Origin: an uncultured Pseudomonadota bacterium
GTDB lineage: Bacteria; Myxococcota_A; UBA796; SXON01
DNA length: 34,291 nucleotides
Direction of reading: 5' to 3'
NCBI GenBank assembly: GCA_903959175.1
Contig: CAJBVW010000181.1
Coordinates: 1 to 34,291, forward strand
Numbering within the stretch: position 1 is the first letter of the stretch; the number at the start of each line of letters is the position of its first letter. The notes beneath the pieces are model-generated. The model was given only the letters and a program-made list of their open reading frames with translations, did no database searches and had not been told where the DNA came from. Shown one piece after another: positions 1 to 6,700 of the stretch. A program made the position numbers and the translations under genes.

Positions 1-92
1 GGCGAGCGTGTGTTCGCGTCACCGCTTTGTCACGGTGGCCCGCGGGGGCGGCGCTCCGCGGCGAGAACCGGCCACTCGGAAAGGATCGGCGC

Positions 93-1421
93 CTAACCTA
101 GTGCCTTCTCCAACCCTGCGACCGCCGCGGCGATGGGCACATGCTCGTGGACGCTCTGTCGCATCCACGCACGGATCGGCTCGATCCGGGCGATTGCAGC
201 GTCTACTTCTGCGCTCGCACCGGCCCGATATGCACCGAGGCGTACCAATTCTTCATTTTCCGCCCACGTCGCGAGCAGGCGACGGGCGCGGGTCGCGACC
301 TCGACGTGCGCGCGGGGCGCGACCGTCGACATGACGCGGCTGATGCTCTGGAGCACGTCGACCGCGGGGAACTGCCCCTGGGCGGCGATGCGGCGCGAGA
401 GCACGATGTGCCCGTCCACGATGCCGCGCACGGCGTCGCCGATGGGGTCCTGCATGTCGTCCCCGTCCACGAGCACGGTGTAGAGCGCCGTGACGCTGCC
501 TCCACCCTTCCCAGCCGCGCTCTCACCCTCGATCCCGGGCCCCGCGCGCTCGAGCAGACGGGGGAGCAACGCGAAGCAGGACGGCGTGTAGCCTTTGGTG
601 GTCGGCGGCTCGCCGGCGGCGAGGCCGATCTGGCGCTGCGCCATCGCGAGGCGGGTGACGCTGTCCATGAAGAGCATGACGTCCTGGCCCTGGTCTCGCA
701 GCCAGTCCGCGATCGTGGCGGCGACGAACGCACCGCGCACCTGGAGGACCGGCGCACGGTCGGACGTGACGCACACGACGATCGAGCGCGCCAGGCCCTC
801 GGGTCCGAGCACGTCCTCGAGGAACTCGCGCACCTCCCGACCGCGCTCGCCGATGAGGGCGATGACGTTCACGTCCGCGTTGGATCGACGGGCGATCATA
901 CCCATCAACGTGCTCTTTCCGACGCCGGAGCCGGCCATGAGGCCGACGCGCTGGCCGCGCCCGAAGGTGAGCATCCCGTCGAGGAGGCGCACGCCGGTCT
1001 CGAGCGGCTTGCGGATCAGACCGCGGAGGAGCGGGTCGGGCGGCGGGGCGTGGAGGGGCCGGCGGGGGAGGGGACCGAGGGGGCCCTTCCCGTCCATCGG
1101 CTGGCCGAAGCCGTCGATGACGCGCCCGCGCAGGGCCCATCCGACGGGCACCTCCGGCATCTCGCCGGAGGTGCGTACGCTCGCGCCGAAGCGCACGCCG
1201 TCCACCGATCCGAAGGGCATCAGGAGCGCGTGGTGCTCGCGGAAGCCCACCGTCTCGGCGGGGCCGACGCCGTCTACGTGGCACACTTCGCCCATGCGGG
1301 CGCCGGGCAGCTCGGCCTCGATGAGGGTGCCGACGAGCTTGACGACGCGCCCGCTGCGCACGCGCACGGGGGCTTCGCGGATGGCGTGGCCGAGGCCGGC
1401 GAGCCCGAGGGTGGCGGTCAT
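93..1421 (-). CDS. fliI: Flagellum-specific ATPase FliI
   Basis: This 442-residue protein is the ATPase that powers and orders flagellar protein export at the cytoplasmic base of the basal body. The Walker A loop GSGVGKST lies at residues 164-171, and the Walker B strand DVMLFMDS lies at 247-254. The GERGRE stretch (191-196), the export-ATPase signature PTTKGYTPS (273-281) and the SRRIAAQGQFPAVD segment (342-355) are all present, and the length is normal for FliI. The ATG at 1421 was chosen because it overlaps the fliH stop as ATGA and because homology begins there, although the frame stays open far upstream. It is the last complete gene of the fliF-fliG-fliH-fliI run. The next expected gene, fliJ, would lie off the left edge; the remaining 92 bases hold no recognisable gene or strong terminator. 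Confidence 0.97.
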   Translation of the reverse strand: MTATLGLAGLGHAIREAPVRVRSGRVVKLVGTLIEAELPGARMGEVCHVDGVGPAETVGFREHHALLMPFGSVDGVRFGASVRTSGEMPEVPVGWALRGRVIDGFGQPMDGKGPLGPLPRRPLHAPPPDPLLRGLIRKPLETGVRLLDGMLTFGRGQRVGLMAGSGVGKSTLMGMIARRSNADVNVIALIGERGREVREFLEDVLGPEGLARSIVVCVTSDRAPVLQVRGAFVAATIADWLRDQGQDVMLFMDSVTRLAMAQRQIGLAAGEPPTTKGYTPSCFALLPRLLERAGPGIEGESAAGKGGGSVTALYTVLVDGDDMQDPIGDAVRGIVDGHIVLSRRIAAQGQFPAVDVLQSISRVMSTVAPRAHVEVATRARRLLATWAENEELVRLGAYRAGASAEVDAAIARIEPIRAWMRQSVHEHVPIAAAVAGLEKALG

Positions 1422-2125
1422 GCGCCATCCCGCCAGCGGTCGAGCACGGCGCGCACCGCGGACACCGCCGAGCCGAGGGACGCGTCGATACGGCCCGCAG
1501 GCCCGACGCAGACGCAGCCAGCGGCGATGCTGAAGTCTTCGACGAGGGCGAGCGAGGGGAGGCGCGCGCGGAGGGCGTCCGCGTCCACCGGGGCGACCCG
1601 CACGACGAGGCCCTCGCGGCCGAGCGCGTCGGCGCCCTCGTTCACGAGCGCGTCGAGCAGGGCGGGGTCTGCGTGCAGGGCGTCTCCGGCGATGTGCGAC
1701 GCGGCCTCGAGGATGATCGCGGCCGCGTGGGCGCGCACCTCCGCGATGGCGTCGGCGCGGGCATCTTCGAGGGCGCCCACTAACGCTGCGAGTTGATCGG
1801 CCTCCGCCCCGAGGCGCGTGGCCTCGGCCGCAGCCCGCCCCGTCTCCTCCTTCAGGCGCGCCGCCTCCTCGTTGAGCCGGGCGGTCGCCGCCTCCTGCCG
1901 GGCGGTCGCCGCCCCCTGCCGCGCGGTCGCGGCGTCGGCGGCAGCCTTCGCGCACCGGAGCTCCTCGAGCGCCGTCAGCTCTGCGGGGGGCGGTCCCTGG
2001 CTGCCCGCACGGCCGTCGGGGTCGGCGTGCGAGGGGCCGAGGCCCTGGCGGAACGGGGCGTCCGAGACGGGTTCGCTCGGGCGCGATCGGTCGGCGAGGA
2101 GCGAGACGAAGGAGGAGGGGGTCAA
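1418..2125 (-). CDS. fliH: Flagellar assembly protein FliH (stator of the export ATPase)
   Basis: The protein has 235 residues. Residues 1-50 are poorly conserved. Residues 50-115 are an Ala/Glu/Arg-rich helical stretch typical of the FliH coiled coil, with the repeated pattern TARQEAATARLNEEAARLKE. A compact C-terminal domain (about 115-235) follows, in which ILEAASHIAGDAL and the VVRVAPVDADALRARLP strand match the FliH/HrpE/V-ATPase E-subunit fold. FliH holds FliI at the C-ring and controls its ATPase activity. The identification rests on this architecture plus the position between fliG (3-base gap) and fliI (ATGA overlap). FliH sequences vary widely, so the local alignment is weaker than the synteny. 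Confidence 0.9.
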   Translation of the reverse strand: MTPSSFVSLLADRSRPSEPVSDAPFRQGLGPSHADPDGRAGSQGPPPAELTALEELRCAKAAADAATARQGAATARQEAATARLNEEAARLKEETGRAAAEATRLGAEADQLAALVGALEDARADAIAEVRAHAAAIILEAASHIAGDALHADPALLDALVNEGADALGREGLVVRVAPVDADALRARLPSLALVEDFSIAAGCVCVGPAGRIDASLGSAVSAVRAVLDRWRDGA

Positions 2126-2128
2126 GCG

Positions 2129-3136
2129 CTACCTCTCCTGTTCGAGGTCGAGGGTGCCTTCGTCGGCGAGGCGGCGCGCCACGGCGACGACGCGATCCTG
2201 CGCCTCGCGCATCGCCGTGCGGCGGATGCCGGCGCCCATCTCGATCTCCTCGAGGAGGTCCGCGCCCGCGCGGCTGGAGAGCGCGCCGACAACCTGCGCG
2301 CGCATCGCCGGGGTCGCGCCCTTGAGGGCCGCGACGAGGTCGGCGCGGTCCACGGCGCGGAGGAGGGTCTGCAGGCCGCGGGGGTCGAGGCGGGAGAGGT
2401 CCTCGAAGGTGACCATGCGGCGCTCGAGGTCGTCCGCGAGGGACTCCTCCACCGCGCGCACCTCGCCGAGCACGTCGGTGTTGTGTTCGCGGCTCATGCG
2501 CCCGAGGATGCGGGCGGTCTTCTCGACCCCGCCGAGCGCGAGCTGATCCTCGCCGGTCGCGAGCACGCGGCGCAGCGTCGCCTCCACGTCGTCGGCGAGC
2601 TCGGCGGACACCGACTCCGCGCGCACCATGCGGACGACGAGAGCGGCCTCCTCCTCGGGCGGGAAGCATGCGAGCACGCGGGCGGCGTTCTCGGGCCCCA
2701 TGCGGAGCAGGGCGACGGCGCGGATCTGCGGGTGCTCCTCGGACAGCACGCTCGCGATGGAGCGGGCGGGCCGCGCGGTGACGAACGCCTCGAAGTCGTT
2801 CGTCGTGCCGCGGCGCAGCGCCGAGGTGACCCGGGCGCGGCGGTCATCGTCTACCAGTGTCGGTAGGATGTTCCTTACGAATTCGGCGCCGCTCGTCGGG
2901 AGTACGGCCACCTGCTTGAGCGCGGCGACGAAGTCGGAGACCACCTCCTCCACGGTCCCCTCGTCGGCGTCGCCCATGATGGCGATCGCCTCGCCGACCA
3001 GCGCCACCTCCGCGTCCGTCATGCACTTGAGGAGCGCGCGGGCGGCCTCGCGGTCGAGGTACATGATGAGGACTGCGGCCTTCTGGGGGCCGGTGAGGGA
3101 CGGCGCGTTCGGTACGGCGCGGAGAGCGGCGGGCAT
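2129..3136 (-). CDS. fliG: Flagellar motor switch protein FliG
   Basis: FliG is the C-ring protein that touches the MotA/MotB stator and transmits torque. The 335-residue length matches the family. The N-terminal domain begins at LTGPQKAAVLIMYLD (14-28). The middle-domain motif EEHPQ is at 133-137. The C-terminal torque domain is recognised from MVTFEDLSRLDPRGLQ (241-256) and SSRAGADLLEEIEMGAGIRR (287-306), the region that carries the charged stator-facing residues in other FliG proteins. The gene starts 9 bases after fliF ends. Its product binds the C-terminal tail of FliF, so the gene order matches the assembly order. Confidence 0.97.
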   Translation of the reverse strand: MPAALRAVPNAPSLTGPQKAAVLIMYLDREAARALLKCMTDAEVALVGEAIAIMGDADEGTVEEVVSDFVAALKQVAVLPTSGAEFVRNILPTLVDDDRRARVTSALRRGTTNDFEAFVTARPARSIASVLSEEHPQIRAVALLRMGPENAARVLACFPPEEEAALVVRMVRAESVSAELADDVEATLRRVLATGEDQLALGGVEKTARILGRMSREHNTDVLGEVRAVEESLADDLERRMVTFEDLSRLDPRGLQTLLRAVDRADLVAALKGATPAMRAQVVGALSSRAGADLLEEIEMGAGIRRTAMREAQDRVVAVARRLADEGTLDLEQER

Positions 3137-3145
3137 CCTGATCTC

Positions 3146-4714
3146 CTACGAGCTGTGCAGCCAGCGACGTACGACCTCGGCGGAGTTCGAAGACTCCAGC
3201 CGGACGAGGTCGCTCACTTCGCGGGGCGTGTGGGATTCGAGGCGGTTGAGATGGGAGCGGAGGCGCGCGGCCAGGTCGATCGGGGCGGGCGGCTCTTCGG
3301 CGTCAGCGGCGGCGCCCGGCAGCGGGGCGGCCATGGGCTCCGCGGTGGCCTTGCCCTTGAGGAGCGTGCGGCCGACCAGCGCGAGGACGACCACCAGGGC
3401 GGCGATCCCGACGGCGATCAGGGCGTACGGGGGCTCCGCGACGACGGGGGCGACGATAGCGCTCGTGGCCGCGGCCTCGGCCTCGGTCACGAAGGGGAGG
3501 AAGGTCACGACCACCTCGTCAGTGCGTTTGGCGTTCGAGCCGAGGGCGGCGCGTACGGCGCTCTCGATCTGGGCGCGCAGCACGGCCTCGTCGCCGGGCT
3601 TCCCGTCCGCGCCGCTGACGGCCACCGCCTTGGCGAAGGCGGCGCTGTCGATGATGACGGACGCGGAGAGGCGACGGATGTCCCCGGCGGGGGTCGTCGT
3701 CGTCGTCGTCGTCGTGAACTGGTAGGTCGTCTGCGTGGACTCGCGGGTGTGCGTGCCGCCGGTGCTGCTGCTGGACGCGCGCTCCGGTACGTTGCTGTCG
3801 GTGCCGGGCACGCCGCCGTTGCTCAGACCGCGGGTGTCGTTCTCCGTCTCGACGCGCTCGGTCTGTGTCGCCGACGAGAGCGGATCCACGGCGTTCACCG
3901 TCGTCTGCACCGCGGCCGTCTCGAGCTCGACGCGCACCGTGACCGCGGCGGCGTCGGCGCGGCCGAGGAGCTGGGCGAGGGCCGTGCGGACCCCGGACGC
4001 CAACGAGGCCTCCCGCGCCGCGGCCTTCGCGGAGAGATCACCGTCCATCCCGGCGTCTCCGCTGCTTCCGCCGCCCCAGAGGGTGCGGCCGGAGCTCGCG
4101 TCCACCACCGTCACGTCCTCGGTCTCCATCCCGGAGACCGCGTGCGACACGAGCTGGGCGATGCTGCGCGCGGTGCGGGAGTCGATCTCGGTGCCGGGGT
4201 CGGGGCGGATCGTCACCGCCGCCCCCGCCCTCGCTACGTCGCGCAGGAACGCGGAGGGCTCGGGCAGATCGAGGTGCACCGTGCTCGACTGGACGCCGGC
4301 GATGCCGTCGATCGTGCGCACGAGCTCGCCCTGGATCATGCGCTGGCGGTGCAGCTGCTCCTGGAAGGGCGTGACCCAGGGGTCGATCTTCTCGAGCCCC
4401 TCGAGGCCGACGATGCCGTCGTCTCCGGAGGCGGCGCGGCGTGCGTCGACCTCCTGGAGGGAGGGCACGCGCACGGTGCGGCCGTCGCTGTCCACGGTGA
4501 AGGGCACACCCGCCGCGGAGAGCGCCTGCGTCACCGCGGCGGCCTCGTCGGCGTCCCCGGCGCGCGTGAGCACGACGTAGGACGGGGCGCTCGCCCAGAA
4601 GCCCACCCCGGCGATCGCGGCGAGCGAGAGCGCACTGGCTCCCCACAACACGCGTCGACGGGTCGCGTCGAGGCCGCTGTAGAAGGTGCGAAGTTGGTCG
4701 AGCAGGTCCGCCAC
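3146..4714 (-). CDS. fliF: Flagellar MS-ring protein FliF
   Basis: FliF forms the inner-membrane MS ring on which the rod, export gate and C-ring assemble. The 522-residue protein has a first membrane segment at about 24-42 and ring-building motifs in the periplasmic part (VRTIDGIAGVQSSTVHLDLP and TARSIAQLVSHAVSGME). A low-complexity Ser/Thr linker includes eight consecutive Thr. A second membrane segment is at about 430-450, and the FliG-binding tail ends in SNSAEVVRRWLHSS. The start is a GTG at 4714; the frame is closed upstream by a TAA. No clear Shine-Dalgarno sequence is visible. A sigma-28-type promoter ends 20 bases before the start codon, so the leader is predicted to be only about 14 bases. 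This gene heads the fliF-fliG-fliH-fliI operon. Confidence 0.96.
   Translation of the reverse strand: MADLLDQLRTFYSGLDATRRRVLWGASALSLAAIAGVGFWASAPSYVVLTRAGDADEAAAVTQALSAAGVPFTVDSDGRTVRVPSLQEVDARRAASGDDGIVGLEGLEKIDPWVTPFQEQLHRQRMIQGELVRTIDGIAGVQSSTVHLDLPEPSAFLRDVARAGAAVTIRPDPGTEIDSRTARSIAQLVSHAVSGMETEDVTVVDASSGRTLWGGGSSGDAGMDGDLSAKAAAREASLASGVRTALAQLLGRADAAAVTVRVELETAAVQTTVNAVDPLSSATQTERVETENDTRGLSNGGVPGTDSNVPERASSSSTGGTHTRESTQTTYQFTTTTTTTTPAGDIRRLSASVIIDSAAFAKAVAVSGADGKPGDEAVLRAQIESAVRAALGSNAKRTDEVVVTFLPFVTEAEAAATSAIVAPVVAEPPYALIAVGIAALVVVLALVGRTLLKGKATAEPMAAPLPGAAADAEEPPAPIDLAARLRSHLNRLESHTPREVSDLVRLESSNSAEVVRRWLHSS
3693..3713. repeat. Trinucleotide microsatellite inside fliF
   Basis: Seven perfect copies of gtc (plus a partial copy) lie in the fliF periplasmic linker and encode the run of eight threonines on the minus strand. 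Slippage would change length in steps of one residue without shifting the frame. Confidence 0.85.
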
Positions 4715-4734
4715 GAAACCCGGGGGTTAGTCCG

Positions 4735-4761
4735 GTGTCGGTCGCGGGGCGGGGAAGTTGA
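4735..4761 (-). promoter_or_regulatory. Sigma-28-type promoter of the fliF operon
   Basis: Read on the minus strand, a -35 TCAA (4761-4758, in the context CCGCTCAACTTCC) is followed by a 15-base spacer and a -10 ACCGACAC (4742-4735). A run of six A lies at 4772-4767, just upstream of the -35. The -35 and -10 match the shape of the FliA consensus TAAAGTTT-N11-GCCGATAA. The spacing is identical to six other minus-strand sites in the window. The fliF GTG lies 20 bases downstream. Confidence 0.75.
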
Positions 4762-4776
4762 GCGGATTTTTTCGGG

Positions 4777-4796
4777 GCCCGCGAATTCACGCGGGC
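4777..4796 (-). terminator. Inverted repeat between the lipoprotein gene and the fliF promoter
   Basis: A perfect 7-bp stem (GCCCGCG at 4777-4783 and CGCGGGC at 4790-4796) with a 6-base loop sits just after the lipoprotein stop and before the fliF promoter. It has no following U-tract on the minus strand (an A-run follows), so it is not a classical intrinsic terminator. It could slow transcription, or simply insulate the two units. Confidence 0.35.
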
Positions 4797-4822
4797 TCGC
4801 CGCTCGGCGGGGGCTCAGACGG

Positions 4823-5506
4823 TCAGTTCTCGCACGCGAGGCTCAGGCGGAAGTTGGTCGCGGCCTCATCCGGCGTGTCGACGATGACCAGGAAGCGGTC
4901 GTCCGGGAAGGCGTCGATCACGACCGTGTCGTCTCCGCTGTCCGTGCCGGCCTCGCATTCGATCACGCTGTTGGCCTCGGTGGGGCAGTAGTCCTCGTCC
5001 CAGTCCACGATGAAGAGGTCGACGTCTTCGCACGGGGCGTCGAGCGTGGCCGTGACCCGCGTGCGCTCGGTGAAGAACATCTCGTAGACGCGCTCCGTGC
5101 CCGCGTAGTCGGTGGGGAAGGGGTCGCAATACCAGGAGAGCAGCGCGTCGCCGTTGATCACGTCGGTGCCGCCCTCGGTCGTGCCCTCCAGCGTGTCGCC
5201 GCACGTGATCGCCTCGCTGACGCAGTCCGGCCCGGAGCTGGGTGAGGGGAGCGAGGCATCGCAGAAGGTGGGGTCGGTGTCGGTGTCCGAATCCGTGTCG
5301 GAGTCGGTGTCCGTGTCGGTATCGGTGTCCGAATCGGTGTCCGAATCGGTGTCCGAATCGGTGTCGGTGTCCGCGGCGTCGTCGACGACGCAGGTGCCAT
5401 CCTCCTCATGCGTGCCCTCTCCGCACGCGAGGGTGTCGTCGTCATCCGAGGACTTGGAGAAGGCGCAGGCCGCGAGGAGGGAGAGCAGGGCGAGGGAAGC
5501 GCGCAC
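4823..5506 (-). CDS. Putative lipoprotein with Thr/Asp/Ser repeat linker
   Basis: I do not recognise a family for this 227-residue protein. A short signal sequence ends in the lipobox LAAC (Cys14). An Asp-rich and Cys-containing segment and then a linker of TDTDSD repeats (about 46-78) follow. The C-terminal domain (about 80-227) is rich in Cys and beta-strand, with GDTLEGTTEGGTDVING, RVTATLDAPCEDVDLFIV and DDRFLVIVDTPDEAATNFRL. That layout resembles a bacterial pre-peptidase C-terminal (PPC) type beta-sandwich, but this is only an inference. Such linkers are common in myxobacterial secreted proteins. The start is GTG; an upstream sequence TATACT at about 5532-5527 could be a -10 element, but I see no matching -35. 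It lies 64 bases after fliE and before fliF, so it may be the last gene of the fliC-flgB-fliE operon. A role in motility is not shown. Confidence 0.8.
   Translation of the reverse strand: MRASLALLSLLAACAFSKSSDDDDTLACGEGTHEEDGTCVVDDAADTDTDSDTDSDTDSDTDTDTDTDSDTDSDTDTDPTFCDASLPSPSSGPDCVSEAITCGDTLEGTTEGGTDVINGDALLSWYCDPFPTDYAGTERVYEMFFTERTRVTATLDAPCEDVDLFIVDWDEDYCPTEANSVIECEAGTDSGDDTVVIDAFPDDRFLVIVDTPDEAATNFRLSLACEN
5274..5371. repeat. Degenerate hexamer array encoding the TDTDSD linker
   Basis: The sequence consists of imperfect tandem units such as tcggtgtccgaa and tcggtgtcggta. On the minus strand these read as GAC/ACC/TCC codons (Asp, Thr, Ser). The repetition is explained by the protein linker and could vary in copy number between strains. 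Confidence 0.8.
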
Positions 5507-5570
5507 GGAGAACCTGGGGAAGGAGCAGAGTATAGGCGACGCGCGAACGACGCGCGCGGGGCCGCCGCGG

Positions 5571-5900
5571 TCAGATCTGCATGTTCCAGACCGTCTGCCA
5601 GCCGTCCACGAGCTTGTCGCGCACGCTACCCATCGTCCGGAGTGAGATGTTGGCCTCCTCCAGGGCGATCATGGTGCCGTGCAGGTCCGTCCCCTGGCCG
5701 GACGCGAGCGCCCGCAGGCCGTCGTCCGCCTTGGCCTGGGATCCCTCTACGGAGCGCACCGCCGTCTGGAGCGCCTCGGCGAAGCCGCCGCCCTCGCCGC
5801 CGCTCCCGGCGATGCCGCGTACGGGGCCCGCGCCGCCGATGCCGCCGAGGCCTTCGCCCCCGGTGATGTTCTCGAGCCCGCCGCCGACGATGCGCATCAT
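5571..5900 (-). CDS. fliE: Flagellar hook-basal body adaptor FliE
   Basis: FliE joins the MS ring and export gate to the proximal rod. The 109-residue protein has a Gly-rich N-terminus followed by the conserved helical C-terminal half. The family signature is clear in DLHGTMIALEEANISLRTM and in the tail VRDKLVDGWQTVWNMQI, which corresponds to the usual VRNKLVEAYQEIMNMQV. Two adjacent ATG codons (5900 and 5897) are possible starts; a GGAG at a suitable distance upstream supports the first. It follows flgC by two bases, in the common order flgB-flgC-fliE. Confidence 0.95.
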   Translation of the reverse strand: MMRIVGGGLENITGGEGLGGIGGAGPVRGIAGSGGEGGGFAEALQTAVRSVEGSQAKADDGLRALASGQGTDLHGTMIALEEANISLRTMGSVRDKLVDGWQTVWNMQI

Positions 5901-5902
5901 GG

Positions 5903-6328
5903 CTATCTCCCGATCTCGAGCGCGCGAAGCGCCATGTCGCGTGTGGCCTCGACCACGGAGGTGTTGGCCTCGTACGCGCGGGTTGTGGACATCAGATCCA
6001 CCATCTCCTGCATCACGTTGATGTCCGGGTAGGACACGTAGCCCTCCGGGTCGGCGTCGGGGTGGCCGGGGTCGTACACGCGCACCGGCGGGCGGCCGTC
6101 GCTGCGCACGTCCGTCACGACGACGGAGGAGGCGGCGCGGTCGAGCTCGGAGCCGAACGGGTCGAGCGTCTTCGACTCGAAGACCGGCACCTTGCGCTGA
6201 TAGGGGCCGCCCTCGGCGGTGCGCGTCGTTCGAGCGTTCGCCATGTTGGCAGCGATCGTCTGGAGACGGGCGCGTTCGGCGGTGAGTCCCGACGCGGCGA
6301 CGTTGAAGGTATCGATGAGATCGGCCAT
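5903..6328 (-). CDS. flgC: Flagellar proximal rod protein FlgC
   Basis: FlgC is a proximal rod subunit in the periplasm. The protein has 141 residues. The N-terminal rod motif reads FNVAASGLTAERARLQTIAA followed by NMANARTT. The C-terminal part carries YVSYPDINVMQEMVDLMSTT and RAYEANTSVVEATRDMALRAL, both diagnostic for FlgC. The length is normal. Its ATG overlaps the flgB stop by one base, so translation is probably coupled. Confidence 0.97.
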   Translation of the reverse strand: MADLIDTFNVAASGLTAERARLQTIAANMANARTTRTAEGGPYQRKVPVFESKTLDPFGSELDRAASSVVVTDVRSDGRPPVRVYDPGHPDADPEGYVSYPDINVMQEMVDLMSTTRAYEANTSVVEATRDMALRALEIGR

Positions 6329-6699
6329 CAGGACTTCCCGTCGCTCGCGGCGTACCGTAGCATGCTGAGGTGGCGCGACAAGCCCTGGGACAGGGCGTTG
6401 TACATCACCGAGTTCACCGTCATCTTCACGGCCTCCCGCTCCGCGTCGACGGAGTTGCCGTCGAGGCGCCCTGACGGCGCGTCCATCCAGCGGGCCTCGG
6501 GGGCGGGCCCGGCCTCGCCCCGCTCGGCTGCGGCCATCGTGTCGCCGAGGAGCTCGTCGAAGGGAATCTCGCGGGCGAGGTAGCCCGGAGTGTTCGCGTT
6601 CGCGAGGTTGGCGGCGGTGAGCGTGTGCTGCTCCCGGCGCATGTCGAGCACGCGCTGGAGGCCGTCGGAGAGGCCCCCGGTGAGGCGGAAGTCGGACAT
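6328..6699 (-). CDS. flgB: Flagellar proximal rod protein FlgB
   Basis: FlgB is a proximal rod subunit. The 123-residue protein has the rod/hook N-terminal motif TAANLANANTPGYLAREIPF. The C-terminal helix contains VKMTVNSVMYNALSQGLSRH, matching the family's end region. It starts one base after the stop of the TPR gene upstream and overlaps flgC by one base. This places a non-core periplasmic TPR protein in the same transcript as the proximal rod genes. Confidence 0.95.
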   Translation of the reverse strand: MSDFRLTGGLSDGLQRVLDMRREQHTLTAANLANANTPGYLAREIPFDELLGDTMAAAERGEAGPAPEARWMDAPSGRLDGNSVDAEREAVKMTVNSVMYNALSQGLSRHLSMLRYAASDGKS

Positions 6700-6700
6700 G

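Noticed and set aside
1-22. Possible start of fliJ (GTG at 22, minus strand)
   Set aside because: Only seven codons are inside the window and they show no FliJ pattern; position alone is not enough to call it.
1422-2669. Long upstream extension of the fliI reading frame
   Set aside because: It is Arg/Pro-rich, lies out of frame over fliH and fliG, and has no homology; FliI similarity begins at the ATG at 1421.
2891-2918. Sigma-28-like match inside fliG
   Set aside because: TCAA and CCCGA occur at N15 spacing, but within coding sequence, with a C in place of A/G and no A-rich tract or gene start nearby; a chance hit.
3155-5245. Long plus-strand open frame opposite fliF and the lipoprotein
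   Set aside because: It is an antisense shadow crossing two real genes and their promoter, with no protein signature.
5274-5371. Regular short repeats that could suggest a CRISPR array
   Set aside because: Units are about 6-12 bases with no unique spacers and encode an in-frame Thr/Asp/Ser linker.
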